This document shows positions 33,244 to 43,582 of a DNA stretch of 64,000 bases, in pieces. Where the stretch lies: contig JAIXMN010000003.1 of the NCBI GenBank assembly GCA_025716815.1, forward strand, positions 1,116,001 to 1,180,000, read 5' to 3'. Numbering within the stretch: position 1 is the stretch's first letter; every line of letters starts with the position of its first letter. Under the pieces are notes generated by a model. That model worked only from the letters and a program-made list of their open reading frames with translations. It was not told the origin of the DNA and did not search any database. The position numbers and the translations under genes are program-made. The DNA comes from Dichotomocladium elegans (Eukaryota > Mucoromycota > Mucoromycetes > Mucorales > Lichtheimiaceae).

Positions 33244-34386
33244 ATGACACTATTAGACAAAGCCATGAACAAGCCTTCACCACGTCCTCGTCCCAATCAG
33301 AGCGATCCCGTTGGACTAGCATCAACTAGTGGCCTGACATTAGAGAAAGTTCTTGAAAATCAAGCAGCAAGTCCTTTCAGCTTGCGAGAATTTTCAGACT
33401 ATCTAGAGCAGACATATTGCGCTGAAAACCTATCATTTTATATGGCTGTGATCGACTATCGAGAGTCGGCACGTTTATACTTTGGCGGTGCACCTGATAA
33501 CGTGGATGATGCAGTACTCATCGGCGGTGTACCATTCCAGTTCCTTCTCAGCGAAACCGAAACCTTAAACCACGAGCATCAGATCAGATTTGAAACCCTC
33601 AGGGCAAAGTTCAAAGATATTCTTGAGCGTTTCATACTTACCAATGCACCCCAAGAAGTAAACATTCCATGTGAATTGCGCATTCAACTACTTCAATTAC
33701 ACCGTGACCGCCAATCCTATCATCCTGCTCTTCTGAGACCCGCGTTTGTTGCTGTCGTCGAACTGCTACGTATCAGTGCTTTCATTCCCTTTGCCACAGA
33801 TCGCGATCGACTCCTCCGGGCGACATCAGCGTCGTCGGCCGTTCCCAAAGCTAGCAAATCTTGCGACGAGAAGCGACACCAAAAACAACTACAGCAAACA
33901 TCTTCTCCGCGGCGACTCCGAAGTTCTCCTGCACTTACACACTCAGGGAATGATGAAGTTCCCTCTCTTCCTATTCCTCCGGTCCCTCCTCTTCCACGTT
34001 CGGCTGACGGCAAGCTACTTTCACCCAGATGGTTCGAATTTGACGAAGTCTCAACGTTAAGCAGTACAAGCACTGCAGCAACGGTTAACTCCGCAACAAA
34101 CCCAGCCGCGATCCTCAAAAAGCTCACAACATCTCTCCGCTTTCGGGCACGCTCCCAATCACCGCCACGGGTGACTGGCTGGAAACAGATCGTAATCCCC
34201 GATCCATCTCTTTTCATGAACCCTTCAACCCCTACGAAGCCAGCAGCTGCTGTTGAACGCACGCATAGTAACGGAAGTGTCATAAGCTCGTCCTCCACAG
34301 AAAGTAGCCATGGAAGCACCAGCGCTACGCTGACAGTCGATATAAACCAACAAGTCCCTCGGCAATTGGATACCCCAACTCCTTAA
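33244..34386 (+). CDS. RGS-domain protein
   Basis: Regulators of G-protein signalling speed GTP hydrolysis on G-alpha. A single frame of 380 codons. LTLEKVLENQAASPFSLREF opens the RGS helices, then DYLEQTYCAENLSFYMAVID, the conserved Glu/Asn of the G-alpha contact. The second half is separated by a loop: LERFILTNAPQEVNIPCELR, then ALLRPAFVAVVELLRISAFI. The C-terminal half is low complexity, with PLPRS, Ser-rich and Thr-rich segments and several possible SP/TP phosphosites. The RGS core is in the N-terminal 200 residues. It is divergent from the unrecognised secreted-type gene (244 bp between starts). The gene begins close to an upstream ATG-containing leader; 33244 is the first start in this frame. 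Confidence 0.9.
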   Translation: MTLLDKAMNKPSPRPRPNQSDPVGLASTSGLTLEKVLENQAASPFSLREFSDYLEQTYCAENLSFYMAVIDYRESARLYFGGAPDNVDDAVLIGGVPFQFLLSETETLNHEHQIRFETLRAKFKDILERFILTNAPQEVNIPCELRIQLLQLHRDRQSYHPALLRPAFVAVVELLRISAFIPFATDRDRLLRATSASSAVPKASKSCDEKRHQKQLQQTSSPRRLRSSPALTHSGNDEVPSLPIPPVPPLPRSADGKLLSPRWFEFDEVSTLSSTSTAATVNSATNPAAILKKLTTSLRFRARSQSPPRVTGWKQIVIPDPSLFMNPSTPTKPAAAVERTHSNGSVISSSSTESSHGSTSATLTVDINQQVPRQLDTPTP

Positions 34387-34847
34387 CCTCATGTTCCTGC
34401 TAATTCTCGTTTCTCTTCTACTTTATTTTATATAATCTTGTAAAGCGACCTGCACATATCTAGACAGATTCTTCCCGTTCCTCCTGTTAACTATTGTCAT
34501 CATATGCCAAACCTCCCTTCTCGCCCTTCCATCGATTCTAAACAATAATGCCCATCTCTTCCACAATTGTTGTTCCGTGATTTTCCGACTAGCGTATAAT
34601 CTATTCACCCTTGCTTCTCTCTCTATCTCTTTCTCTCTTAACTGTTTACAAATTTTTATATATTATTGTTACCAATATCATGGCTTTATGTTAAGCAGGC
34701 AGTAGGACACTTCCAAGCTAAAGCGTGCGTGATCTTTTTTTTCGCATAGGGGGTTGATGTTATCTGGTTGACGGCGTCACTAGCTGCAAACGCATACCCT
34801 TCGATTTACAGTCATGGAAACATTATTGTCTTAGGCGTTGCTGCTTT
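34387..34847. other. Convergent 3' flanks of the RGS and SET genes
   Basis: 460 bp, T-rich, between two converging stops.  It contains typical fungal 3' signals (ttttatataatc, tatattattg). No gene is seen. Confidence 0.5.
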
Positions 34848-36289
34848 TTATTTGTTTTTATTCGTATCAGAAGATTCCCAATACCGATCTACATCTCGCC
34901 CATACCACACAAGAAGTTCCTCGCCGGGTTGAATGTCTCGTTTTGTCCACAAGATGACTTGGTTGACAACTGCTCCTTCAATGAAAAGAATATTTGCTTG
35001 CTTTTCACTTGTCTCATTCATGAAATGAAAGGGGCAGTACACGGGCCCTTCAGGATCTGTGAAAGGCTGCCCTGCGTCATCGGTGGCATCGAGCACTGTT
35101 CTTCGATACATGATCGAGTACTCGGATGCACGCCCGACTCCGTCCTTCAGCGAATCATATTCATCTTCCGTCATTGGAACTCCAAAATAAAAGCCAATGG
35201 GTGTATTGAATGGTAGTTTCCTGACCGCAAACAAACCTTTGCCTGCACCGGGAATGGACGATTCATCTACCCGCACGATATCCATCCACTTTTTGGGCAC
35301 ATCAGATAAGTCAAGATCGTCGAGTTTAACCTCTGGAGCAGGTGGCTGCTGCTGCTGATCTACCGGCTGAGGTGAGCGAGCGTCCATGTGTTGCTCTTGA
35401 TGAAGTTCGTTTGCGGGCAATAGAGGAAGTCGGTCTGCGGTAGGTGCAACTGGCGCGGTTGGTATGGAAGTCAAGCAGTGGAGTTGAGTGTTCGTCTTTG
35501 GTAAATCTTCAGATGTCCCTGGTTTCAGAACTTCCGTGCTTTCCATGTCAGGCATTGCTCCTTCTTGCGGCAATGTTGGATTCTTCGGCACGCCAAAGCA
35601 GTAAGGCCAATCGTGTTCCGCCAATTTCTTTTCCCATTTCCTGTACTCCTGCACTGCGCGATCAAAATTACCGGGCTCGTATGCCAATTTGAAGTGCATC
35701 GACCGACTACCTTCGGGTCTAAAGGGTATAAAGTATCGATCTGTGTTGTTCGTCAGGCTAGCAGAAGCAGAGTTCATTGGCGTCTATATGCAAACCTCCA
35801 CCCATGAGCGAACCTGGAGTCAACAAATGATTGTGTGCAATACTGATCTACCTTGCCTCTAAAAACTTTCGGTAGGCCGCGTTCTTTGCTGATTTTTTCA
35901 TCAAGTGCCAGGGCAGCCTTGATGAGCTCCGTGCGTGAGAGACAGTGATTAAGGCTTTGACGAAGTGCTAGGAACAGCATGTAAGCCTGATTGTGCCATC
36001 GTGGTTTCTGGTCCAATCGAGGTCTTCTGCTAGGTCGGTGAGCTTCATTCCCTGTAGGTAAAGTGCCTTCAGGCGAGGGCGTGCGCTGATTCTGAACAGG
36101 TTGGGAATCGGAGTCAAGATCCATGAGTGATTCGCTGCTTCGTTTCATTCCGGCTGTCAAATTTGATTTGAGGTTGGCTTTAGGAAATGCATCGTTAGAT
36201 GAGGCACAGGTGATTTCATTGTTGTTCTCGGGGTGATGCTTCTCGATGAGCGTTCCTATAACGCCATTGTTTTGTGCCGGATCTCTCAT
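34848..36289 (-). CDS. PR/SET-domain protein
   Basis: Two exons, 36289-35852 and 35783-34848, joined by a 68-nt intron, give 457 residues. The N-terminal half is disordered (Asn, Ser, Pro), with a short helical block AYMLFLALRQSLNHCLSRTE. The C-terminal ~150 residues form a SET fold closer to animal PRDM (PR) domains than to classic lysine methyltransferases: IPGAGKGLFAVRKLPFNTPI, the YFGVPMTEDEYDS insert, FHFMNETSEKQANILFIEGA in place of the usual NHSCxPN, and DIQPGEELLVWYGRDVDRYW. No zinc fingers are present in the predicted protein. The NHxCxPN motif being replaced by a PRDM-like MNE suggests weak, specialised or no methyltransferase activity. It probably works in the nucleus; this is inference from the family. 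Confidence 0.85.
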
Positions 36290-36455
36290 AATAGCAGGAT
36301 AGAAGGGAAATAAGATGCCCTGGATATAATGTAAGGGTGCCGATACAGCGAGAGAGAGAGAAAGAGGGAAATTAACATGGTTTCAGGAAATTATTTTTTT
36401 CTTGCGTTCGAGCGCGTGGGCGAGAAGCGCGCACGACGCGATTTTTTTCTTCTCT
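36290..36455. other. Short spacer with (GA)n tract
   Basis: 166 bp between the SET gene start and FIS1 stop. It includes GAGAGAGAGAGAAAGAG at about 36351-36366, which is pyrimidine-rich on the SET-gene strand and so likely part of its promoter. Confidence 0.5.
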
Positions 36456-37122
36456 TTATTTTCGGGAGGACGATGACCGTCCTTTGATTATGGCTACAAC
36501 CAATGCAGCACCTACTGCTAGCACACCGCTGACAATAGCCAGACCAATTACTCCTTCTAAGGCACACATCAATCCACGTGAGCACCACTCTGATGCCTTT
36601 GGTACAGGCAATCCTTTCCCTACCTCGAGACACCTTTTCCGCAATCGACTTGTTCAGGACAATAGCTTGGTGATTGCTTGGTTCTAACTTGAGCAGCTGT
36701 TGGTTGTATTGTCGTGCCTCACTGTAGTTGCCAAGTTTGTAGTGGCCCAGTGCAAGGTAATAGAGGCATTCGCGTCGGCGCTCAGGAGAATCCGTGTAAA
36801 TCTCTACAAGACCAGAGTTTTGGTTGTCAGATAATACTAAAAGGAGCCGATATTAAGTTAATCCTTCTCTTACCTGTCAACAATGTAATGCCTTGACCAA
36901 TTTGGTCTCGCGATTTTGATTTTATTAATCCCCATGCGTAGTTGAATTTTGTTTGGATTGTCACAAACTCGCCCTCACTCTCATACTGTCGTCTTAAAAC
37001 CTGTTCATCCGAGTCAGATTCATAGATGTCCAGCTTGAATTTGTATTCAGTTTGAAGACCTTGATTTCAGCGTCAGTAAGTGGTGTCTCAGCCTCTTGCA
37101 TCATAGGGACGGGTTCTGCCAT
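36456..37122 (-). CDS. FIS1: Mitochondrial fission protein 1
   Basis: Outer-membrane adaptor that recruits dynamin (Dnm1) to mitochondria and peroxisomes. At least four exons. Exon 1 encodes [20 protein letters not shown]. Later exons give [20 protein letters not shown] and [20 protein letters not shown], then [40 protein letters not shown] and IAEKVSR: the six-helix TPR-like bundle. The last exon encodes the tail anchor [20 protein letters not shown] and a short basic tail ending RSSSSRK. Length, about 150 residues, and domain order match the family exactly. The final intron splits the codon before EGVIG. The stop at 36456-36458 is preceded by CGAAAA. Confidence 0.95.
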
Positions 37123-37639
37123 TATTACAAAGGGTTACTCTGTTCTCGACTTTGCTTGAAGTGATAGACATTTGTCTCACTCATCCAATCACTAATTTGC
37201 GGTCTATCAAATTTGGGGATATAGAGAGACCTGCTCCTTGGATTCTGCAATGCAAAAACTACTTCCTCAATAAGTAATGACACTGACCAATCAAAATCAT
37301 GTTGCTTTATGCGCCGTTGATAAGAACGATCTTATTGTCCAGGGTGAATAGAAAAGCCCAAAAATGAATCATGAAACACGGTTATCTACAGTATATGGCC
37401 AGGATTACTTTAGACTTTTGATTGACCTTACATATAGTATTTCGTTTGCATCCAATGTGTCCAACCCCCGACAGGTACACAGCTTGCCAACGCGATTGCC
37501 TGACGGTTCTGGTTCAGGTATCATATTCTTTCGTCATCTACCTCATGTTCATTTCTTTGGGCCTGCAGTTCGACGTCCCTGACTCCAAACAGCCCACGAA
37601 ACTGGTAGCGCCTCTCTTCAGTCCAAGTCGCAAACTTTC

Positions 37640-38760
37640 GTATTCAAAATAAACTATGGGATATTTAACGCGAAATAGTAGAAAGCTGTTCAACTATCTT
37701 TTGGTTTACCACCAGCAAATCCACACCAAGCGTATCCTGGCCTATCAATACAGTAAGTGCTTCATCCATAATCAAATAGTAACCTTCGTTATGTACATAC
37801 TTATACATCTCGTCCATTGTAGTCGCAAAGAAGCTGAGATTGGCCTACTACGGTCCCTTGTATGCACGGTGAGTTGACCCTCTCGCTTCCATGGTTAGAG
37901 GCTTTGAGAGTCTTAAGCAATATTTTACGGTAGCTGATGCCGAGATTTCTCTCAAAATTGTCCACTTCTTGGACCATGTGATGCTATGTTTCATATTGCA
38001 AAATACGGAACCCTGAGTCACTTGGAGGAACGCGTTTTTTAAAGTCCATTTCAGTCATATCCCATTGCTGCACGCAGTCAATGAGCTTCGGATCTTCGCA
38101 TCGCTACGTATTCCTGTCTATAGGCTGAAAATCGAGCCCTTTTCAATGGTGGGTCGTCATCATTTTTTATAAATTGATGGTGCGTCGCTTTTGATACTCT
38201 AGAACACTCAAATCTATGGAGCACTTGACGGATTCTCATCAATCCATTCAAAAATAGTACTCGTGCTCTTCGTTTAGAATACGTGAACGACCTCTACTTC
38301 TATGTTTCTTAAAAAATGCTGTCAGGGCCTTTTTCGTACTGTGATGCCCATCGCTGAGCTGACCGAACATGGATTCCTAGCTGTTTTGCAGCAGCTGTTG
38401 CATTCAAGTCCTTCTCAAACATCAATTTGAAAAATCGGAGCTCTGTTTGTCGGTGTATATTGCATCGCCGCGCTTAAAGTCTGCTTCTTCTTTCATCTGA
38501 ATGTCTATATCCTTTCGCTTGGGGATATGCCAAACAACAAGGTTAGGGTTATTCCTGCAAGATATGCTACGCAGATATTCTGTGTGAGAGCAAACGGATT
38601 GAATATAATACATTTCCTCATCAACGACATAATCCACAGGTTCAGGGCAGCCATGCTCATCAACGATATGGTCTTGCCCATCGTAATAAAAAAGAAAGAT
38701 TGCTCATGTCAGAATGTACAATGGGTTTAAAGATAACCAAACTATCCCATATCGGCGACA
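37640..38760 (-). mobile_element. Tc1/mariner-like transposase remnant, copy B
   Basis: Read on the minus strand, the segment near 38420-38330 encodes the helix-turn-helix LMFEKDLNATAAAKQLGIHV followed by RSAQRWASQYEKGPDSIF. KKHRSRGRSRILNEEHEYYF follows after frameshifts. Near 38030-37975 is the region of the first catalytic Asp (NAFLQVTQGSVF...NMKHSITWSKKW). Near 37832-37748 is TMDEMYKYVHNEGYYLIMDE, the second Asp. The upstream part (38422-38760) is shared with copy D. Multiple stops and shifts rule out activity. The element ends were not found, and I see no clear terminal inverted repeats. Confidence 0.8.
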
Positions 38761-38857
38761 TTGTACCTCCCTTTTTTGATGACATAACAAAATTTTATTG
38801 CTGAAATATGGTATACTGTAGTGCACGTGAAATATTTCTCTATATGAGGATAGGGGA

Positions 38858-40203
38858 TCAGTAGTCTTTGTCGCCGTACTTGCCGCCGCCCTTCTTCTTC
38901 CCGTAACCATGGTGCTATCAGAACAACATATTATTAGTTCGTTCTCAATAAATATGATGATAAGGGCATGGTACATACGCCATATGAGGGACCCCAGGCG
39001 GTCGATACAGGGCTGTTCAATGATGACAATAGTTATATTCAATATTTCTTCTCAGATTCCAAACTAATGACTTACATGGCAGCTAGTGACGTTATATGGA
39101 AGAGTGATATCAAAACCGAAGATTTAGCGACAGATAAAACATTTTAATAGAATATGATACTTACTTGGCCTCTCGACAACCCATGCGGTCTTGGTGATGG
39201 TAATTGTGTGGCTAGTGTCGTATTCCTGGGAGTAGTGATGAGGACCTTTATAGTGCCAATCTCCTTCATCAGGCTTCTCCCAACCACCGTCATCGAACTC
39301 GGGCTTGTTCCATTTATCAGGCTTCTCCCAATCGCCGGGTTTCTCCCAGTCGCCGGGCTTCTCCCAGTCGCCGGGCTTCTCCCAGTCGCCAGGTTTCTCC
39401 CATTCGCCGGGTCTCTCCCATTCGCCGGGCTTCTCCCAGTCGCCAGGCTTCTCCCAGTCGCCAGGCTTCTCCCAGTCGCCAGGCTTCTCCCAGTCGCCAG
39501 GCTTCTCCCAGTCGCCGGGTCTCTCCCATTCGCCGGGCTTCTCCCAGTCGCCAGGCTTCTCCCAGTCGCCGGGTTTCTCCCATTCGCCAGGCTTCTCCCA
39601 GTCGCCAGGTTTCTCCCATTCGCCGGGTCTCTCCCAGTCGCCGGGCTTGCCGTATTGATCGTCATCGGACCCGTGCCATCCGCCCTTCTTACCGCCCTTC
39701 TTACCGCCCTTCTTGCCACGCTTCTTGTCGTCATCGTCTTCGCAGTCCTCATCATCGTCATCTTTCTTGAGGATATTTCTGTTGGCTTTGTTCGAGATGA
39801 AGCGAATAGCAGCGGTGCCGGCTTCGTAAGGACTATTGGCCTTGATGGTGATACGGTGCTCGCCGGGCGCCAGGTCAAAGATGCCCTTACTGTACTCATC
39901 CATGACGAGGGCTTCTTCTGGAGTCGATGCAAAAATGCTCTCGTCCTTAACGGCTTCTACTGGGGATGTTTCGCCAATGAGTTGGTCGTTGTCGTAGACT
40001 TGGAAGGTGTCACCGCGATTCTTAAAGTCGGTCACCTGGATGCGTCCAGGCTTGTCAAGCTTAAGGGTATATGCTTCGGACGCAAATGCGCCATTGCCGT
40101 TCCAGCGGAAGAGCGAAAAATTGTCCGAGAGCGTGCGCTCAGCTCCCTGCGCCTGGACTAACAAAAGAGCCGCTGCTGCTGAGAGGGCAAAGAAGGCGCG
40201 CAT
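38858..40203 (-). CDS. Secreted protein with PG[D/E]WE hexapeptide repeats
   Basis: Exon 1 starts at ATG 40203 (an in-frame ATG lies 30 bp upstream) with a signal peptide MRAFFALSAAAALLLVQAQG. An N-terminal domain of about 120 residues follows (LSDNFSLFRWNGNGAFASEA, ITIKANSPYEAGTAAIRFIS). Then come an acidic block, a GKKGGKKGGKKGG block, 18 hexapeptides of the form K/R-P-G-D/E-W-E, and HYSQEYDTSHTITITKTAWV. Exon 1 ends in a GTAAGT donor at about 39165. Three small 3' exons complete it: a 7-nt exon (CTGCCAT), PVSTAWGPSYG, and HHGYGKKKGGGKYGDKDY. The protein is secreted and may be wall- or metal-associated. The N-terminal domain resembles proteins I have no name for. A TATA box lies about 70 bp upstream. 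Confidence 0.87.
39320..39655 (-). repeat. 18-bp coding minisatellite, about 18 units
   Basis: Tandem 18-bp units encode PGDWEK/PGEWEK/PGEWER inside the secreted protein gene. Neighbouring units differ at a few fixed positions (cca/ccg for Pro, gac/gaa for Asp/Glu, aag/aga for Lys/Arg), mostly synonymous or conservative. Because the unit length is a multiple of 3 and has no stop in most frames, several frames on both strands are open through it. Confidence 0.95.
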
Positions 40204-40678
40204 GATATGAAAAGTAAAATATTGAGCCAAGAGTTTTACTGCTATGATGGGAAAAGATCATGCATGCTCTTTATATACAAAACACAGCCGAGAATGTCTT
40301 TTAATACTGCCCAACATATTTTTGCTAGTCAAGTCTGAAAAATCGGGAAAAAAGTTCCGGTTTGATTTAACGTGCGGGAGGTGCTGTCTCTAACTGCACA
40401 CGATAATGCGGCAACCCCAAGCATTCCCTGACTAAGAACACGGATCATTTATCTTCGGCAAAAAAAAAAGAAAATAAACTAGACGAGAGACGAGTGTCTG
40501 TTTGAGATTGCGCCAGACATTAGGCAAAAAGACGCTTCGCGATGTAGGATCCCCATGAGCCAATCAACACTCAGATCATAGTGACACAGGGTGCGCAAGC
40601 ACAGGAATGACGGCGAGTAAGTGAGCAAAATGAACGAAAAAAGAGCTTATTCCAACTGCTGACCTTTTCCGACAAAAG
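40204..40678. other. Divergent promoter: repeat protein / SmgGDS gene
   Basis: 475 bp between two divergent starts. Apart from the TATA box for the minus-strand gene it contains a poly-A run at about 40461-40472 and no frame of interest. Confidence 0.5.
40269..40277 (-). promoter_or_regulatory. TATA box of the repeat protein gene
   Basis: On the minus strand GTATATAAAGAG lies about 70 bp upstream of the ATG at 40203, the same spacing as in the other two secreted-protein genes of this window. Confidence 0.65.
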
Positions 40679-43466
40679 ATGATAGACAACGCCAGATTAG
40701 AGCAGCTTCGGATTACAATAGAAGACCTAACCAATCATAAGGGTATGGGGCATCCTGGATTTACAGCTGCTGCAAGTACTAATTTGATGGCATTGCAGAT
40801 GCCATGCACTTGCAGAAGAACATGCCTACAGTCTCCGAGACATTCGCACGTCTTCGCGAATTGCTTGAAGAGAACCCATCCAATGTACAACTCTGGGATC
40901 AAGCAACACAACTTTCCAAGACCGTAGCCGGTGCATTAGTCACTGGTAAAATAATATTTAGATTTATGGGTGCACGGGCGACAACGACGAGACTCTGGCT
41001 ACTAACCACCGGATATACGTGTCAATAGAAACTGCACGCGCGTCTTTGGGTGAATCTAATGGCATCGCGCATGTTTCCCGCCTACTTGAGCTTACAAATG
41101 AAGATACATTCAGAATACAAGCTTTTCGTGTCTTAGGCAACGCTTGCATTGATTTCGGTACTGGAAAGGGGGAAGAAGAGAAGTGGAAAGGTATGAATTC
41201 TCATTGATTTGAGATTGCAGACGACAACAGGAAACGCGTACTTGATGCGGGCGCTGTTTCAATGGCCATTCCGTGTCTGAAAGAGGAGCAAAACCCTGAA
41301 TTGACCAAGTTCGCATGTGGTTTCTGCCTGAACAGTAGCATGGATTATGGTAAGAAAAAGATATACAATAGAATAGCTGATGTACAACGACGGTTTTAAA
41401 AACAATTAATGAACTGCGTAGATCCTATACAAAAGGCGATAGGATGTAATGGTGGTGTCGGATATCTTTCTGAACTTCTAAAACCGGCGCGTTTAGACCA
41501 TGGCGAACTTATGACTGTTACGCTTGCTGCTCGCACATTGGAGAATCTTGTTCGCGAAGGCAGGTTATAACGACGATAGGGCCGTTGAACATCCAAAATC
41601 TAAAACTAAGTAGATAGCGTTCGCGATGCATTTACATCATACAGTGGATCGATTGAGCGTCTACTGGATCTGATCAGCTACGAATGGCGGGTGGACCAAT
41701 TAGACAATTTGGACTTACTTGGCTCGTTAACCGATATTATGATCCAGGCCGTGGCTGAGGATGGTAGTGTATATAGGCAGTTCGAAGGTGTGAATATTCA
41801 GCTTCGTCCTGACGAAAATTGGTAGCAACGGTCCAGACGACTGTCGTGGAGTCTCGTAACTTCTCCATGCTCCTTGATTTTGTCGAGCATGCCCAATTAC
41901 CCGATGAAGACAATTCCGATGAGGAAGAGCAAAAAAAGTTTGAAGAAATCATGACCACCGTGACAAAATGCGTTGTATGTGCAGTATCAAGCGGTAAGGT
42001 TTCTGTGATATATAAGGACGGAAAAGAGAAGTGACGTACGGGCGCATTGTAGATAATAAGATGAATGAACTGTACAAGGACAAGGCACTGTTGAATAGAT
42101 TTATCGGATGGGCAAAATCAGAATCGGAAGTAATGGCTCAGACAGGTGTATATGCGATTGCAAATATTGCTAGATCAGGTAAAGCCTATTGGACTGGAAT
42201 TTGCCGAATTTTTTAAACAAATTGTTCACATTCATGTGCAGACGAAATCTGCATTGACCTCGTGAAACAGTATCATCTGGATGAGGTTTTGCTTAAAGCC
42301 TTTAATCTGACTGACAAGGCAACATTCCGATATGCAGTCCTGGGCTGTCTAAAACATCTTTGTCTCCCTAGTAAGTTTTTCGTCCGCTTTTTTTATGCAT
42401 TAACACCGATTAAAACCATAATTTAGAGGAAAACAAACCTGTCATTGGTAGCCATGGGGCTATCGAAGTTGTGGCACCCCTTTTGGAGACGAATAATGAT
42501 ATGCTCAAACGAAACCAATTCCTGGCCATTGGAATAATCAAACTTTTGTGCATGAACAATTGTATGGGATATTGGAAGCGTGTGAAATGGAGAAAAGACT
42601 GATCGTGTATAATTTGATTTAGATGATAACTCGGAGAAAGTGATTATGGGTCAACTATCATCTGAATCTCATAAAACGCCACTCGAGTTAATCCTCGCAT
42701 GCTTGGACCGCTTCGACGATGCTGCAGCAAAGAGCGAGGCAACTCGTGTACTTACAAACCTTATCAAGTCTATCTGGTTCCATCCAGGTACGTCGCACCA
42801 ACGCATGAGGGCTCAGATAAAGATACTCATCATTACCCGACAGATGATGCGTCTAAACCGCTACGCCAAAACCTCTCAAGGCCAGAGGTTATTCAGCCCA
42901 TTGTGGAGATGACAAGATCATCAAATTTCCCTGTGCTCAAGAATGATGGCATCATTGCACTCACTTCCGTCTTCGCTGGATGGCAATCCGACCGTGACGC
43001 TGTGGCAGAGGGTAAATGATTATTACTATTATTTCCCATAGCGCTTACCTCAGAACACCCACATTAGTCTTGTCGGTAATTATCGCTGAGCCCCCTACTT
43101 CTGCCTCGTCAGAAAATAACGAAAACGGGGAGGAGCAATCCAATCCGGAGACACGCTCATTTATTGAGGTGATCACAGGCATGCTTGATAGCAGTAGTGG
43201 GACTCCTCCTCAAATGCAATGGAATGTGTGTGTTTTGCTGGAGAATGTCGTTCAAGCAGCGAGAGGCGGTAAGAAAAAGAGTGCCATTTTGATCATTTCA
43301 GTTGATTTTCTGACACGGGCCAATGCTTTTAGTTTTACGTCTTGATGTACTTGCCAAAATTAAGTCAGTCGCCTACAGTCCTTTACAGCAAATCACAGAA
43401 AATCATACCCCCGCAGAACACAGCGCCAAGTCTACTTTGGCATTGTTGGATGAGGAACTGCAATAA
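40679..43466 (+). CDS. SmgGDS/RAP1GDS1-like armadillo protein
   Basis: SmgGDS binds prenylated small GTPases (Rho/Rap/Ras), acting as chaperone and exchange factor. The gene has about a dozen short introns. ATG 40679 opens MIDNARLEQLRITIEDLTNH. Following exons give armadillo helices: TVSETFARLRELLEENPSNV, SIETARASLGESNGIAHVSR, LLELTNEDTFRIQAFRVLGN, AVSMAIPCLKEEQNPELTKF, GGVGYLSELLKPARLDHGEL, then VVATVQTTVVESRNFSMLLD, MAQTGVYAIANIARS, PVIGSHGAIEVVAPLLETNN, ILACLDRFDDAAAKSEATRV and a C-terminal LLDEELQ stop. Asn residues at repeat ends (LGNACIDF, IANIARS) are typical of ARM repeats. The absence of this gene in most Dikarya supports an early-diverging fungus. Individual exon edges are approximate. 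Confidence 0.88.
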
Positions 43467-43582
43467 GCATTAAATTTAATAAGGCATAAAAATAAGATGA
43501 CGGATTTGATCCAGTCACTATATAGGCATATTGTGTTTTTATATTCCTATGGATGAAGCCCAGTTAGCATGGCGTATGTTTC

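Noticed and set aside
39154..40161. Plus-strand frame of 335 codons
   Set aside because: It is produced by the stop-free 18-bp repeat and the biased codons of the secreted repeat protein on the other strand.
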